Positions 53,901-63,879 of a stretch of DNA of 64,000 nucleotides are shown piece after piece. Both the position numbers and the translations under genes were made by a program. The notes under the pieces were generated by a model, which saw nothing but the letters and a program-made list of their open reading frames with translations, ran no database searches and was not told where the DNA came from. The stretch is from NCBI RefSeq assembly GCF_028583425.1, contig NC_072807.1, positions 31,191,001 to 31,255,000 of the forward strand, given 5' to 3'. The stretch comes from Eublepharis macularius (lineage: Eukaryota > Chordata > Lepidosauria > Squamata > Eublepharidae). Numbering within the stretch: position 1 is the stretch's first letter; the number at the start of each line of letters is the position of its first letter.

Positions 53901-55272
53901 TATAGAATTATAAGGCTGAAAGGGGCTTGTTCAAATTAATATTCGGCACTGTTTGTTCCACAGACTCACCCATAGTGACCCAAGCAATGGTATCGGGCGG
54001 GAACTGGAATGATCGAAGCACACTCCACTAGGAGAACCTGCACACTCACTGGTGTAAATAAACTATTATTAATAACACCAGAGGAGTTAGCCGTGTTAGT
54101 CTGTAGTTGCAAAACAGTAAAGAGTCCAATAGCACCTTTAAGACTAACCAACTTTATTGTAGCGTAAGCTTTTGAGACCCACAGCTATCTTTGTCAGATG
54201 CTGACGAAGAGAGCTGTGGTTCTCAAAAGCTTATGCTACAATAAAATTGGTTAGTCTTAAAGGTGCCACTGGACTCTTTATTAATAACTGTAATTCTAGC
54301 AGCCAAGTCACAGCCTATCATGGAGACCAACAAAAATATGACACCCAAGAGGGGAAAACAAGTTTTAAGCAATGATAGAACTGGTAGGGATGAATGTGCT
54401 CCGTTCCTCCCCGCCTGCCCCCCCACGCAAGCCCGTCCCCACCATCACCTAGGCCCACAGTGAATAGTTAAAAGCAATTCAGGCAAACTTCCTCCTGAGA
54501 GTGCTGGGACCGCATACCTCCTCCCAAACCTCCGGGTAACTGGTCACTGTACCTTCGGGAGTCGCAGTGGTTAGAGTCTTGAACTAGGATTTCGGGGACC
54601 TGGGTTGCAATGCCAGCTGCAGGTGACACTGTTTCGAGGTCTGCCCCGATCAGCGATTTTAATAATTTGCAGATGTGTGTGTTGGGGCTGACGTGGATCG
54701 TGGCTGCAGCCGGCACACGCCATTTCCCCAACTTGGCAAAGACCCAGGAAACCATTGAGTACCCCATTGTATTGACGGGTTATAAGCAAGCTCCCTAGCG
54801 GGGTAAATAGCAGCTCCCGGGGGCATCTCAGGTCAGGACAGTTGTGGGGAGGGCGTGGGAGGGGTACAGGGAATCTGCCACGTGGCTGATCTCCTAGCCC
54901 AGGCAGCTCCTCCTCCTCTGGACCCCCTTCCCAGTTTTAAAGCCATTGCAAAGTGCTCCCAAGCAAAGCGAGGGGCTTCCTGCAACGCCCCACGAGCTGC
55001 CCTTTGGGCCCCCGCCCCAAATTTTCTCCGAGGCGCCCGCTGGAATTCGCCTCCGCTCTCGGGAAGGCCCCCCCCCCCGGCCTATTGCCAAACGAGCAGG
55101 GAGCCACGGACCGGGGCCAGCACCCACCTGTGGCCCAGAGATTTTCCCGCATGCGGAAGGGCCCGTTCCTCTTGTCGCCCAGCGAGGGCGAGAAGGAGAC
55201 GGAGGAGAAGAGGAGCAGGAAAGCCAAGCCCCCCAGCCGTAGCCTCCGGCTGGCGCGTCTGGCGGCGACCAT
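50952..55272 (-). CDS. NMB: Neuromedin B precursor (bombesin family), three exons
   Basis: NMB is a secreted, C-terminally amidated peptide acting on the G-protein-coupled NMB receptor (satiety, smooth muscle, endocrine release). Exons are 55128-55272, 51331-51548 and, less surely, 50952-50993, for a 134-aa precursor (human 121). Residues 1-29 are a signal peptide with hydrophobic core GGLAFLLLFSSVSF. Residues 44-55 read NLWATGHFMGKK: the bombesin-family C-terminus identical to human NMB, then Gly for amidation and the Lys-Lys cleavage site. The exon 1/2 junction falls inside the Gly of WATG|HFM. The C-terminal propeptide has an amphipathic LLTRELLKILLQERIL, like LLGILLLKKAL of human NMB. The residue before NLW is Glu, where the human decapeptide has Gly. 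K34-R35 may be an alternative cleavage site. GRP is excluded by LWATGHFM (GRP has HWAVGHLM). Confidence 0.93.
51331..51548 (-). CDS. NMB: NMB coding exon 2: peptide C-terminus, amidation and cleavage site, propeptide
   Basis: The acceptor cattgcag precedes GG-CAT-TTC-ATG, giving GHFMGKKS and then a Ser/Pro-rich linker and the helical propeptide ending LKDQ at the donor gtgaga, phase 0. Confidence 0.94.
52515..52725 (+). repeat. 5S-rRNA-derived SINE
   Basis: aagtctgatcttgccagttc, then actaagcagggacagccttg, ggatgggagacctcc, ggcaatggcaaaccacctct and tatgacttgatggcactctg. In the intron between NMB exons 1 and 2. Confidence 0.85.
53385..53590 (-). repeat. Sauria-type SINE
   Basis: Reversed copy: gcattttctccatccttcct, aaccctgtgaggtaaggtat and ggatttaaactccagtctct. 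In the intron between NMB exons 1 and 2. Confidence 0.7.
54077..54277. mobile_element. Penelope-like fold-back element, copy 4 (201 bp)
   Basis: Perfect 11-bp duplication TTATTAATAAC at 54066-54076 and 54278-54288. Both arms carry the agcttatgctacaataaa unit. Inside NMB intron 1, on either side of which transcription reads minus. Confidence 0.73.
55128..55272 (-). CDS. NMB: NMB coding exon 1: signal peptide and most of the active peptide
   Basis: The ATG at 55272 is followed by the Arg-rich n-region VAARRASRRLRL, the hydrophobic core, DKRNGPFRMR and ENLWAT, ending one base into the Gly codon before the donor gtgggt. The long open frames on the opposite strand here are CpG-island shadows. Confidence 0.93.
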
Positions 55273-55425
55273 GGCTCTCGGCGGGGCGGCCAGGATCCTC
55301 GACGGCGGGGCGGACGGACGCCTCGCTGGGCTGCGCTTGGAGGCGGCTCTGAAGACTCTGGGACGCTGGCCTCAGCCCCTTCCCCAGCCGCCGCCTTCTC
55401 TCCCTTCCCGTCCAGTCTCCCGCTG

Positions 55426-55433
55426 TTTAAATA
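55426..55433 (-). promoter_or_regulatory. TATA-like box (TATTTAAA) of NMB
   Basis: Lies about 150 bp upstream of the NMB ATG inside a GC-rich block, predicting a start near 55400 and a 5'UTR of about 130 nt in the same exon as the signal peptide. Confidence 0.6.
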
Positions 55434-55699
55434 GCCCCGATCCGTCGGGGCGGAGATTGACACGGGCGTCGTCGAAGCGAAGCTCCTCCCGGCAAAGGAC
55501 GCATACAGGCTGGGTCACTCTGGACTTCACGACCTGGCTACCAGGAGGAGGGGGAAGACCAAGCAGGAAGCCGAGAGGATGGGTCGAGGCAGGGCTCCTG
55601 CTTAACCCCGCACCTGCTGAGAATCACGACAAGGAGCGGTCAGTTAATAAAAAAGAAAAGGGCAGAGTGATTCGCTCTCACCACTAGGCAACCATAGCC

Positions 55700-56550
55700 C
55701 AGTTCTCTGAGATCAGGCAAGAAGCGATCAAAGCAACCATTGAGGGGCTGAACAGGATCTCCGAGGCGTTTCTGTAGTGTGCCAAGTCTCTGTCCAAGGA
55801 TCAATCTCCTTTCCGGGAGAACCGCTGCCCTTTATCAGGCATTTTCCAAATAATATTGAATGCACAAACCGTGCCGGTTCAGGAATCGCCCTTCCCCATC
55901 CCTCCCTCTTCCTCGAAGACTCTGCTTGCCAGGTGGGCAACTATGGGGACCTCAGATTGCCTACCCCACCCAGCGCAGCCTTCCATCCATCCCTTGGGGA
56001 ACAGATCCTCGAGGGCTCTCCCCAGAGGCTATGGAAGCAGCAAAGCCCTTGGATGTGTGTCTGTGGGGAGGGGGGATCGTTTCCTTCTCCTGATGCATCA
56101 GGCATGGCTTTTCAACGAGTCTCTGCGCCTGAGCTTGCGTCTAAGACTGGGCAGGAGCGCTCTGCAAGTGCTCAGAGGCATGCTGTCTTGCAACCCACCT
56201 GGATTCTCCAGCATCACAGCCGTTGGAAAAACTTTCCTGGGCCAGCCCACGGGAGGGAAGGTGGACTGGGGCAGCACACTCAAGCCTAAGGTAGCAGTGC
56301 GGGAGCGAGTGCCATACAAATCTGAACCCAGGCGGCAGCTCTGCGATCCCAATTGTTACAGCACACCAAATACTTGCAGCTTCAACTTGGATTTTAAAAA
56401 AGTCAAAAGATGTAAAACGGCCGTTGTCAGATTACCAAAACAGAAAGACTTTCTCTTCGGGCTGGAATTGTTTGCTGACCAACTCAGAAGTGCTGCCTTC
56501 TGTTATTTTGGACCCATGTACTTATCCAACACCTTAATGCACACTTGATT
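55700..56550. other. Upstream flank of NMB, no gene supported
   Basis: Moderately GC-rich. Overlapping open frames of 170-230 codons occur on the plus strand without recognisable domains or splice context, so I leave it unassigned. Confidence 0.4.
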
Positions 56551-56554
56551 TGAG

Positions 56555-56700
56555 ACCAGTGGAACCTTAGAGACCAAGAAGATTTTTAGTGTATAAATGT
56601 ATAAGATTATACACTAAAAATCTTGTTAGTCCCTAAGGCGCCACTAGACTCAAATCCTGCTGGTCTACTGCAGACCAACACGGCTACTTACCTGAAACTG
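56555..56700. mobile_element. Penelope-like fold-back fragment
   Basis: gaaccttagagaccaagaag and atttttagtgtataaatg face attatacactaaaaatcttg and ccctaaggcgccactagact; the end is gcagaccaacacggctactt. Confidence 0.55.
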
Positions 56701-57826
56701 TCTTAACGTAATCTGAAACTTGAGAAGTAGATGGAGGGATTTAATAAATATCTTCATTGACATTCCTTGTCCTTCCCAGCCATTCCTATCTTTGTGTAAA
56801 ATTTTATATCTTTAAATGTTTGGTCATCAGTGTATGTTCAACTAAAAAGTCATTACAGCATACAAGACGATAGTATGATAGTGAAATAAAAGATCCCAAA
56901 GGAAAACCAATCCTGCAGAAATCTGCCAAGGAACATCCAATTCCATAACTGTATCAAAAATACCGCCCGCAACCTATCTGAAGAAAAGGCCATCTGAGTT
57001 GCCATGCAACTGGAATCTCACATGCGGTCTAGGAGCAGTTTTGTGGGGCAGAGCAAGGGCTGATAAGAGGCGTGTGTGTTGGGGGGGGTGGACCTCAGAG
57101 GCCAGCAGGAGTAGACAGAAGGAAAGAACTGTTGCCTTAAAAAAAAACCCTTTGATTTCAGTAAAAAAGCACTGTTCTTCTTGTTCCGAGATCAATGGCT
57201 CACTGAAGTTTGGTGATTAAGGTCTGGGATCTGGGTGGAGTCCAGGCTGGAGTTAAGCATCAGCTTCTGCTTCCCAGCTCTGGCAGTGTTATTTCGGTCA
57301 GCAATCCTGGGCAGGAAGGGCTGCTCTAGGGAGGTTATGAGGAAATGTGCAGAGAGACCGGGATTAAGTGGTACCAATTACCAGGGTGTCTGAAGAAAGC
57401 CATAGCTAGGCAGTCCCAGGGGCAATTACTGGAAGCATCCAAGCATGCCTGATGAGACGTGGGAAGCCTCCACGAGATTACCTGGCTGAGGACAAACGAG
57501 AGGCCCCCGTTACGCTGCTGCAAGTAGCAGGGAATTGGTACAGGCGAGATGCAGATTTGCTCAAATGCTTCTTTAAACAATCTCCAGAGACTGAAACCAG
57601 AATACGGTCCAGAGGGGGATGAAAAACAACTTCCATCCTGACCTTACAGGAAAAACAGCACATCTAGCCATGCTTGAACAGGTATCAACAGAGAGTATGG
57701 TACCTTGAAAAACATTGAGATTGTAACTCTTGAGTGCCTGGAGATAAGCAGAGCTCAACATTTGGCCTTACAGTTCAGAACCATGCACTATAAACATGGA
57801 ATAGTGAGATGAGACCTTTTATGTTT

Positions 57827-58191
57827 GCATTCAGACCTTATGATAAACTGTGGCTTGTTTGAAAGCTGTGGTTTGTGGCACAAATACTGTTCATCCTGTT
57901 TGTGCATAAAGCCCAACTCGTCTGCTTTTTGTTGCACAGCTGGGAAGACACCTTCCTTTTACTGTCATTTCTGTGGCCGAGCGTTTGTCAAAAGTGGCAT
58001 AGTTTGTGAATTCAGGTGTTCCAGCAAACCCCAGCTAGTCCCAGTTGGGATTAACCAGTTTACAAACCCTGGTTTAAAATCTTGGTTTGGCTGCCAAATA
58101 ACCAACCTGATGGGTCAACTGCTTTTGAATATCAACAGCTAACCAGAGTTTGATCTCTCTAAACCAAGTTTTATTGTGATGTCTGGATGCA
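57827..58191. mobile_element. Probable MITE with TGCATTCAGAC termini (about 365 bp)
   Basis: tgcattcagac at the left and gtctggatgca at the right are inverted with one mismatch. The interior has repeated aaaccctggtttaa-like motifs. Superfamily unknown. Confidence 0.5.
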
Positions 58192-58354
58192 GCTGAAAGC
58201 TCTCTTGTGGATTAACGGTCTGTCCAATAGAAAATGAGAGGTTAATATCTTGTGTGCTACAAACAGGAGCATGAAGAACAATCAACGTGGTACGAGAAGA
58301 GAATTAAGATAGATCTACCTACATGACATAAATACCAAATTATACAAGGACGGT

Positions 58355-58550
58355 CTCAGGGAGGTGCCATGGCTCAGTGATGGAGCATTGGTTTGGCATG
58401 CAAAGGCCCCCAGCTTCAACCCCTGGCATATCTAGTTAGAAGGAACAAGCAATATGAAAGATCTCAGCCAGAGACCCTGGAGAGATGCTGCCAAGTCCGA
58501 ATAGACAGCACTGACCTACCTTGATAGACAAATATGCTTCAGTCCCTTTT
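58355..58550 (+). repeat. tRNA-derived SINE, second type
   Basis: ggtgccatggctcagtgatg, ttggcatgcaaaggccccca, agagaccctggagagatgct and tccgaatagacagcactgac match the family of 10080-10285. Confidence 0.7.
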
Positions 58551-59344
58551 AGGGGGGCTGAGTAAAGACTCACGTCCCCCCCCCCGCCTTCTTCCATACT
58601 AATGCAAAAATCCTATTACATTTGTGATATGTGCACAATATATTGCATTATAATTTCTGCAACAGGATCACTGTTTATTGGCTAAAATGCAGTCAACCAG
58701 GATTTGGAAGACCATGCATGTGAAGGCACTGAGGCAGAACCCAAGACTTTAATGCTGGCTAACAGATAAAAATGGAATTTGCTGTCCTTGTCCCCAAATT
58801 TTGCTCTGAGCATACAGAGTTTGTTCTGGGTTTCTCACTACTATATTATCTTGAAAAAAAAGATTGCGTCTTTTTGAGTTTTTTTAAAAAGTGTGTCATT
58901 GCTAAGCAGTCTCTCTGGATAACACCCCTCTTTACGGCGCTCTGCTTGTCGCTTGCGTATAGACTATCGCCATTTGCTTACAGTGTAAAATGAGGTGTTG
59001 ATTAGTGACATGGGGAGACAAAAATACGTTGCCCACGCTAAAAGGGCTTAAAAGGGGACTGCGGTATAACTGGGAAGAGCTGCAAAGAAAATGCAGAGTG
59101 CCGAAAGCAAAGTCCTGTCCCAAGGATGCCCCTGAAAAGTATGAAACTTCTGAGTTTGGCATTATTTATTTATTTGATTTATTTTTATTATTTTCATTTA
59201 GAGTCCTCCTTCTTACTAGGGTCCAAGAGAGGTTACAAGCATGATAAAAGCTGTCAGTCAATCAGTAAGTGGATGAGAAAATATGATCACATCAGGCAGT
59301 CGGTGCGCGGATTAGAAGGTAAGGCACACGGCCTGCAACAATAA

Positions 59345-59435
59345 ACAGGAGTCTTTTGGCACCTTAAAGGCTAACAATACATCAATCCAGCAGAAACTTT
59401 CATGGACTAAAGTCCCATTTCTTCAGATGCAATGA
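59345..59435. mobile_element. Penelope-like tail fragment
   Basis: gagtcttttggcaccttaaa, ctaacaatacatca and gtcccatttcttcagatgca follow the order of the fold-back unit, single arm only. Confidence 0.5.
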
Positions 59436-59479
59436 GTGGATCTTCACTATGAGGTCCTTCTGTGAAGATGGTGGAGTGG

Positions 59480-59690
59480 GCCCTCAAGTCATAGCTGACT
59501 TAGGGCGACCCCTGGTGGGGTATTCATGGCAAGGGACTAACAGAGGTGGTTTGCCATTGTCTGCATCTGCAACCTTGGTGTTCGTTGGAGGTCTCCCATC
59601 CAGTCACTAACCAAGGTCAACCCTGCTTAGCTTCTGAGATCTGACGAGATCAGACTCACCTGGGCTACCCAAATCAGACTTTTTATGTAG
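59480..59690 (-). repeat. 5S-rRNA-derived SINE
   Basis: Reversed copy: aagtcatagctgacttaggg, gaggtggtttgccattgtct, aggtctcccatccagtcact and gcttagcttctgagatctga. Confidence 0.82.
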
Positions 59691-60164
59691 GAGTAATTAT
59701 TTTTTTTAAAAAAAAGACGAGCAAAAAGCAGGGTCAAGTGGAAAGTTCAGGGTGAAAAGCAATGGTGTAAAATTTAGATCAAAGCAAAGAAAAAATGCAG
59801 ACACCATTCACCAGTTGTGCTAAGTTAATTAACACCAGCACTGGGTGAGAAATCCCAAATTTTTTTGTTCAAGTCAGGGTGGGAGATAATATAAACGCTC
59901 TTAATAAATACTGATTCAGCCATTTCATACTGGAGGCTCTCTTTGAAGTTCTTTTGTTGAAGAAGTGAGGCTTGCCAAGTTAGAAACAGCATCGTGGGAG
60001 ATTCGAATGTTCTCTTACTGGTTTCTAAATACTGGGATCCTGCCTACTCCCAGCGCAATCTTAAGAAGAGTTACACCTTTCTAAACCCATGGATGTAGAA
60101 AGGATTGCTTAAGATTGTTGTTGTGGGTTTTCCGGGCTGTATTGCCGTGGTCTTGGCATTGTAG

Positions 60165-60207
60165 TTCCTGACGTTTCGCCAGCAGCTGCGGCTGGCATCT
60201 TCAGAGG
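60165..60207 (-). ncRNA. Hammerhead ribozyme motif, left arm
   Basis: The reverse complement of 60165-60207 reads CCT, CTGAAGA, stem II, GAAAC, GTC, AGG, with one change in the stem II loop (CCGC for CCAC) relative to the other arm. The core is intact. Confidence 0.62.
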
Positions 60208-60442
60208 TGTAGCACCAAAAGACAGAGATCTCTCAGTGTCACAGTGTGAAGATGTTGGCAGGTCCATATGCAAAAGAACCTCCTCAGGATACAGTGAAGC
60301 CTCCCTCCATTAGCATTCCACACCCTGGGAAACTCTTACAGGATGACTCAGCCCAAACCCACCTTCCTGAGTAGATATAAATTACCTGCCAACATCTTCT
60401 CCACACTGTGACACTGAGAGATCTCTGTCTTTTGGTGCTACA

Positions 60443-60485
60443 CCTCTGAAGATGCCAGCCACAGCTGCTGGCGAAACGTCAGGAA
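60443..60485 (+). ncRNA. Hammerhead ribozyme motif, right arm
   Basis: CTGAAGA (60446-60452), stem II TGCCAGC/GCTGGC with loop, GAAA (60473-60476), a zero-loop stem III C-G, cleavage triplet GTC (60478-60480), and helix I CCT/AGG across the site. All core positions fit the hammerhead rule CUGANGA / GAAA / NUH. Activity is not shown. Confidence 0.65.
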
Positions 60486-60876
60486 CTACAATGCCAAGAC
60501 CACAGCAATACAGCCCGGAAAACCCACAACAACCATCGTTCTCCGGCCGTGAAAGCCTTCGACAATACATTGCTTAAGATTGCTTTCCAAATGTTAGAAA
60601 TGTGCCCATTTACTCTTTTGCATAGGGACTGAGCTATTTGTCCTGCATAGAGAACAGAAGGGCATTACTTTCTGTTGCAACCTAGTAACACAGCTATGTG
60701 GAACTGTGTGATCATAAATGGGCCTGCAGTTCATTTGGGAAGAAGCAATCAATTCTGATCCAGCTGGGGATGAGAAAATAGAAGGCAAGAGACGCCCCCG
60801 CAGCCTTGAAAGGGGTTACAGTGAATCCTGCATACCTGCATCAGACAGTCCCTTTATGTTTCTTTTGGGGTAAGAT

Positions 60877-61123
60877 CAAGGCTTTTTTTCAGCGGGAACG
60901 CGGTGGAACAGAGTTCCGGAACCTCTTGAAAATGGTCACATAGCCGGTGGCCCCGCCCCCTGATCTCCAGACAGAGGGGAGTTGAGATTGCCCTCCACGC
61001 CATGGCAAACTAAACTCCCCTCTGTCTGGAGATCAGGGGGCGGGGCCACCAGCCATGTGAACATTTTCTCTGAGGGCAACCCCACCGAGTTCCACCACCT
61101 CTTTTCCCAGAAAAAAAGCCCTG
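60877..61123. mobile_element. hAT-like MITE, copy 5 (247 bp)
   Basis: Perfect 8-bp duplications GGTAAGAT at 60869-60876 and 61124-61131. The left end is caaggctttttttcagcggg, one base off the family start. Confidence 0.86.
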
Positions 61124-61134
61124 GGTAAGATGTA

Positions 61135-62440
61135 AATTTAATCCTTACCCTGATAGTCAAGTATACTGCAAGCTTGCTTTGTGGAAACAATAATGATGAA
61201 CATGGCTGCAGACCTGCTTGATGTTTGATAATGCTCCTCACAGAATTTTGATTTATCTGTTACACGGAGCGGCAGCTACATACACTTGGAAGGCTTCTCG
61301 ATCTCGCTGGGAGCCCTATCACCTTCCTGCAAACTGTTGGGCAGGGCATTGAAAGGTACCGCAACTGTAACAGGGTCTCAAGAGCGGCACCTGTGTCATC
61401 ACATCCTGTAGACTCTCTCCCAAACTCCATTGTCAATTTCTTAATACGTCGCCTGGAGTTTAATGCTGGCTTTCTAGTTTTGAGACAAAAGCAATGTTGA
61501 CTATTGCTAGCTCCTGCTTAGAAGTTTATCTGCCACTCTGTTTGCTTGTAAACTCTGTTCCTTTAGATATTTGCATGTGTTAAGGATGGATTTATTGCTG
61601 GATACATTTTAGAGATGTGTCCACGTGTCCTTCAGGCCTCTTATTTAAATTACCTTCTCCAAAAATTGTACTGGCTGCAATTAAGGAATTGTTTGTCAGC
61701 AATCCAGGATAATACATTACCACATCTGTGGACTTCAGGCTGGTCTGCAGGCTCATGTGCGGACCCAGTAATTTTTCTTGTTAGGCCCTGAAGCAAGTCC
61801 GTGTGGCTCCAGCAACAAAGCATTCGTGCTCCAAAGGAGTAAGATCTTTACTGCAACCTTTAGGCTTCGGAGAGAAGCACAGCAAATGCAAACAACAGAT
61901 GGAGGAAGATGAAGCGCATCAGTCTGTGACGCGCAACAGGCAGCCTGTGTTAGAAACTGCAGAAGGGACTCACAGGCTCCTGCTAGGAGGCGGCGATTGT
62001 GCTATCCGCAGAGGCAGGTGTGAAGCTGCCCTGGCAGGAATCAGGTTACTAAGCAAGTGGGCACCTCTCTGGCTTCTTTATGGGGCATTACAAAAGTGAG
62101 TCAGCTAGTAGAGAGAATGATAACCCCCCTACCCACAGGAGCTTAGGCTGTCTAGAACAGCAAGCTCTAGTGGGAGGATAATTTATCTGCAGGCTGATGA
62201 TGATAAATATGTCACCGATCAGACAGTTTTATATTCATTAACCGGGTTTGGGGGGGGGTGTAAATCAGGAACTGAGAATCTCTTTCTAGAAGCCTTATGG
62301 AGTAGGCAATATAAAAGATGCTCCAGTGGAACGTTTCTCATTTAAAGGTGCGTTCTAGAGTCTGGCGATCAGTCCATCTAGCTAGTTGTTACTCCAGCAG
62401 CAGTTCTCTAGAGCCTCAGGCAAAGAACAGCTTCACTACT
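61135..62440. other. Right flank, no feature recognised
   Basis: No exon or repeat family is supported. 61800-62100 is somewhat richer in CG and carries a 98-codon open frame of unremarkable composition. Confidence 0.4.
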
Positions 62441-62454
62441 TGCTCCTTGCAATT

Positions 62455-62535
62455 AGACCTGGAGGAATCGAACCCAGGGCCTTCTGCATGCAAAACACAC
62501 ACATGCTTTATCACTGAGCCACAGCACCTCCCCAA
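62455..62535 (-). repeat. tRNA-SINE head fragment, second type
   Basis: Reversed ggaatcgaacccagggcctt, ctgcatgcaaaaca and atcactgagccacagcacct. Confidence 0.6.
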
Positions 62536-62969
62536 GATACCTCAGAGTTGATCTGCAGGAACACCAGGGTACCGAACATTTAAATACACTAATAGCATCA
62601 TTTGGAAAAGGCAATTTTTGCATGCAGCTGTAAAGGCGAGTTGAATATCCCTGCACCTGTTGGTTTAATTTAATCAAATGAAAAAAAGACAGGTGGTCGG
62701 GATGATTCCCTATCCTGTGGAGCATTTTAAAAGTAAAACCAATCTTCTGTTTTTCAGCAGCCTCAGATTTAACAGCCATGAAGGTCTCCAAGGAAAATTC
62801 AGACAGGGAAGATAAAGTCTCACCTCCGTTAACCCAGCAGCGTTTGCCAATTTGTTCTAACAACCATCTTTGGAGAGCCATTACCCAGTCTGCTGGAATG
62901 CAACCCAATAAATGATGCACCTTGCACCTCACTGTGACTCCAAGGATCTCAGGACGGCAGATATAAGCC

Positions 62970-63118
62970 TCTTTCTGCTCTCTGCATCCCCACAACAGCC
63001 CTGTGAAGTAGGTCAGTCTGAGAGATGACAACAGGCCCAACTCAAGTTTCGTGGCTGAGTGGGGATTTGAATCCAGGTCTGCACAATCCTAATCTGACAC
63101 TTGGACTGCTACACAGCG
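62970..63118 (-). repeat. Sauria-type SINE
   Basis: Reversed copy: cccacaacagccctgtgaag, tggggatttgaatccaggtc and ctaatctgacacttggac. Confidence 0.7.
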
Positions 63119-63569
63119 CAGAGATGTGTTGGAAAGCCCTGTCCCAGCCTGTAATAGGATAGGCAGCAAAGCATCCAGCAGGTCTAAAAGGGATTTGTGA
63201 AGCTGATTCTGAAATACATCACAGAATTCCAATCCCTCCTTTATCAAACGTGCTCTCTTATCACCCACTACTGAACGTGCAGCACGTTATGTGGACCATT
63301 CCATGCTATGTCTGTTGCCTTCATTGTGTGATCCTGATTGAGCTGGGCACCTGCCCTTGACTGTGCTGAGCATTGCACATGGCTGAACAGCCAATGAACA
63401 GCCATGGCTGAACAGCCAATGTATTCATGCTTCATTGCCATTTTGCAAGGAGGAAGAGATGGATACACATTTTAAAAAATGCGTTCTGGTCAGGTTCATG
63501 CTGTCTGGACTCCACAGAGCTTTGAGAGATCTGTTGGTTGACATGTTATATTGGAGAATGTTCCTGTAT

Positions 63570-63810
63570 GGAGAGGCAGTGTAGCATATTGCTTGGCGTG
63601 TTGGACTAGGATCTCAGAGACCCAGGTTCTAATCCCCATTTTGCCATGGAAGATTACTGGGTGACCTTGGGCCAGTCACACAACTCTCACCCTAATCTCC
63701 CTCATAGGGCTGGTGTGAAGATAAAATGAAGTAGAGAAGGATGTAAGCCACTTTGGGCCCCCATTAAGGGGAATGGCAGGGTATAAACAGAGATGATAAC
63801 AACAACGTAT
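63570..63810 (+). repeat. Sauria-type SINE, nearly full length
   Basis: ggcagtgtagcatattgctt, then ccaggttctaatccccattt, ttgggccagtcacacaactc and the 3' part ttaaggggaatggcagggta / taaacagag. Confidence 0.78.
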
Positions 63811-63879
63811 GTTTGGCTGCTCTCTACGACATGACAACTTCTGCTACGCAAGGGACATCTGGCACAAGGATGTGCTGGA

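Larger units (their letters stand above)
54840..55620. promoter_or_regulatory. CpG island over NMB exon 1
   Basis: A marked rise in CG dinucleotides and GC content relative to flanking AT-rich DNA, covering NMB exon 1 and its TATA box. It explains the 189, 165 and 244-codon open frames on both strands. Confidence 0.75.
60118..60568. mobile_element. Penelope-like fold-back element with two hammerhead motifs (451 bp)
   Basis: Long inverted arms (60118-60268 and about 60387-60535) around a centre of about 120 bp. The right end is gaaagccttcgacaataca. Flanked by a perfect 14-bp duplication ATTGCTTAAGATTG at 60104-60117 and 60569-60582. Each arm holds a full hammerhead-ribozyme consensus. Hammerheads are known in Penelope-like retroelements, which supports the class. 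Confidence 0.75.

Noticed and set aside
54953-55687. Open frames of 165-244 codons on the plus strand and 189 codons on the minus strand at 54.9-55.7 kb
   Set aside because: They overlap each other and NMB exon 1 in a CpG island. Their composition is Pro/Arg/Ala-rich without domains, as expected from high GC content.
55856-56548. 230-codon plus-strand frame upstream of NMB
   Set aside because: Overlaps a second long frame, lacks domains, and shows no splice or promoter context.
62453-63040. 195-codon minus-strand frame
   Set aside because: Its ends fall in SINE fragments and the middle has no domain I recognise. Probably chance.
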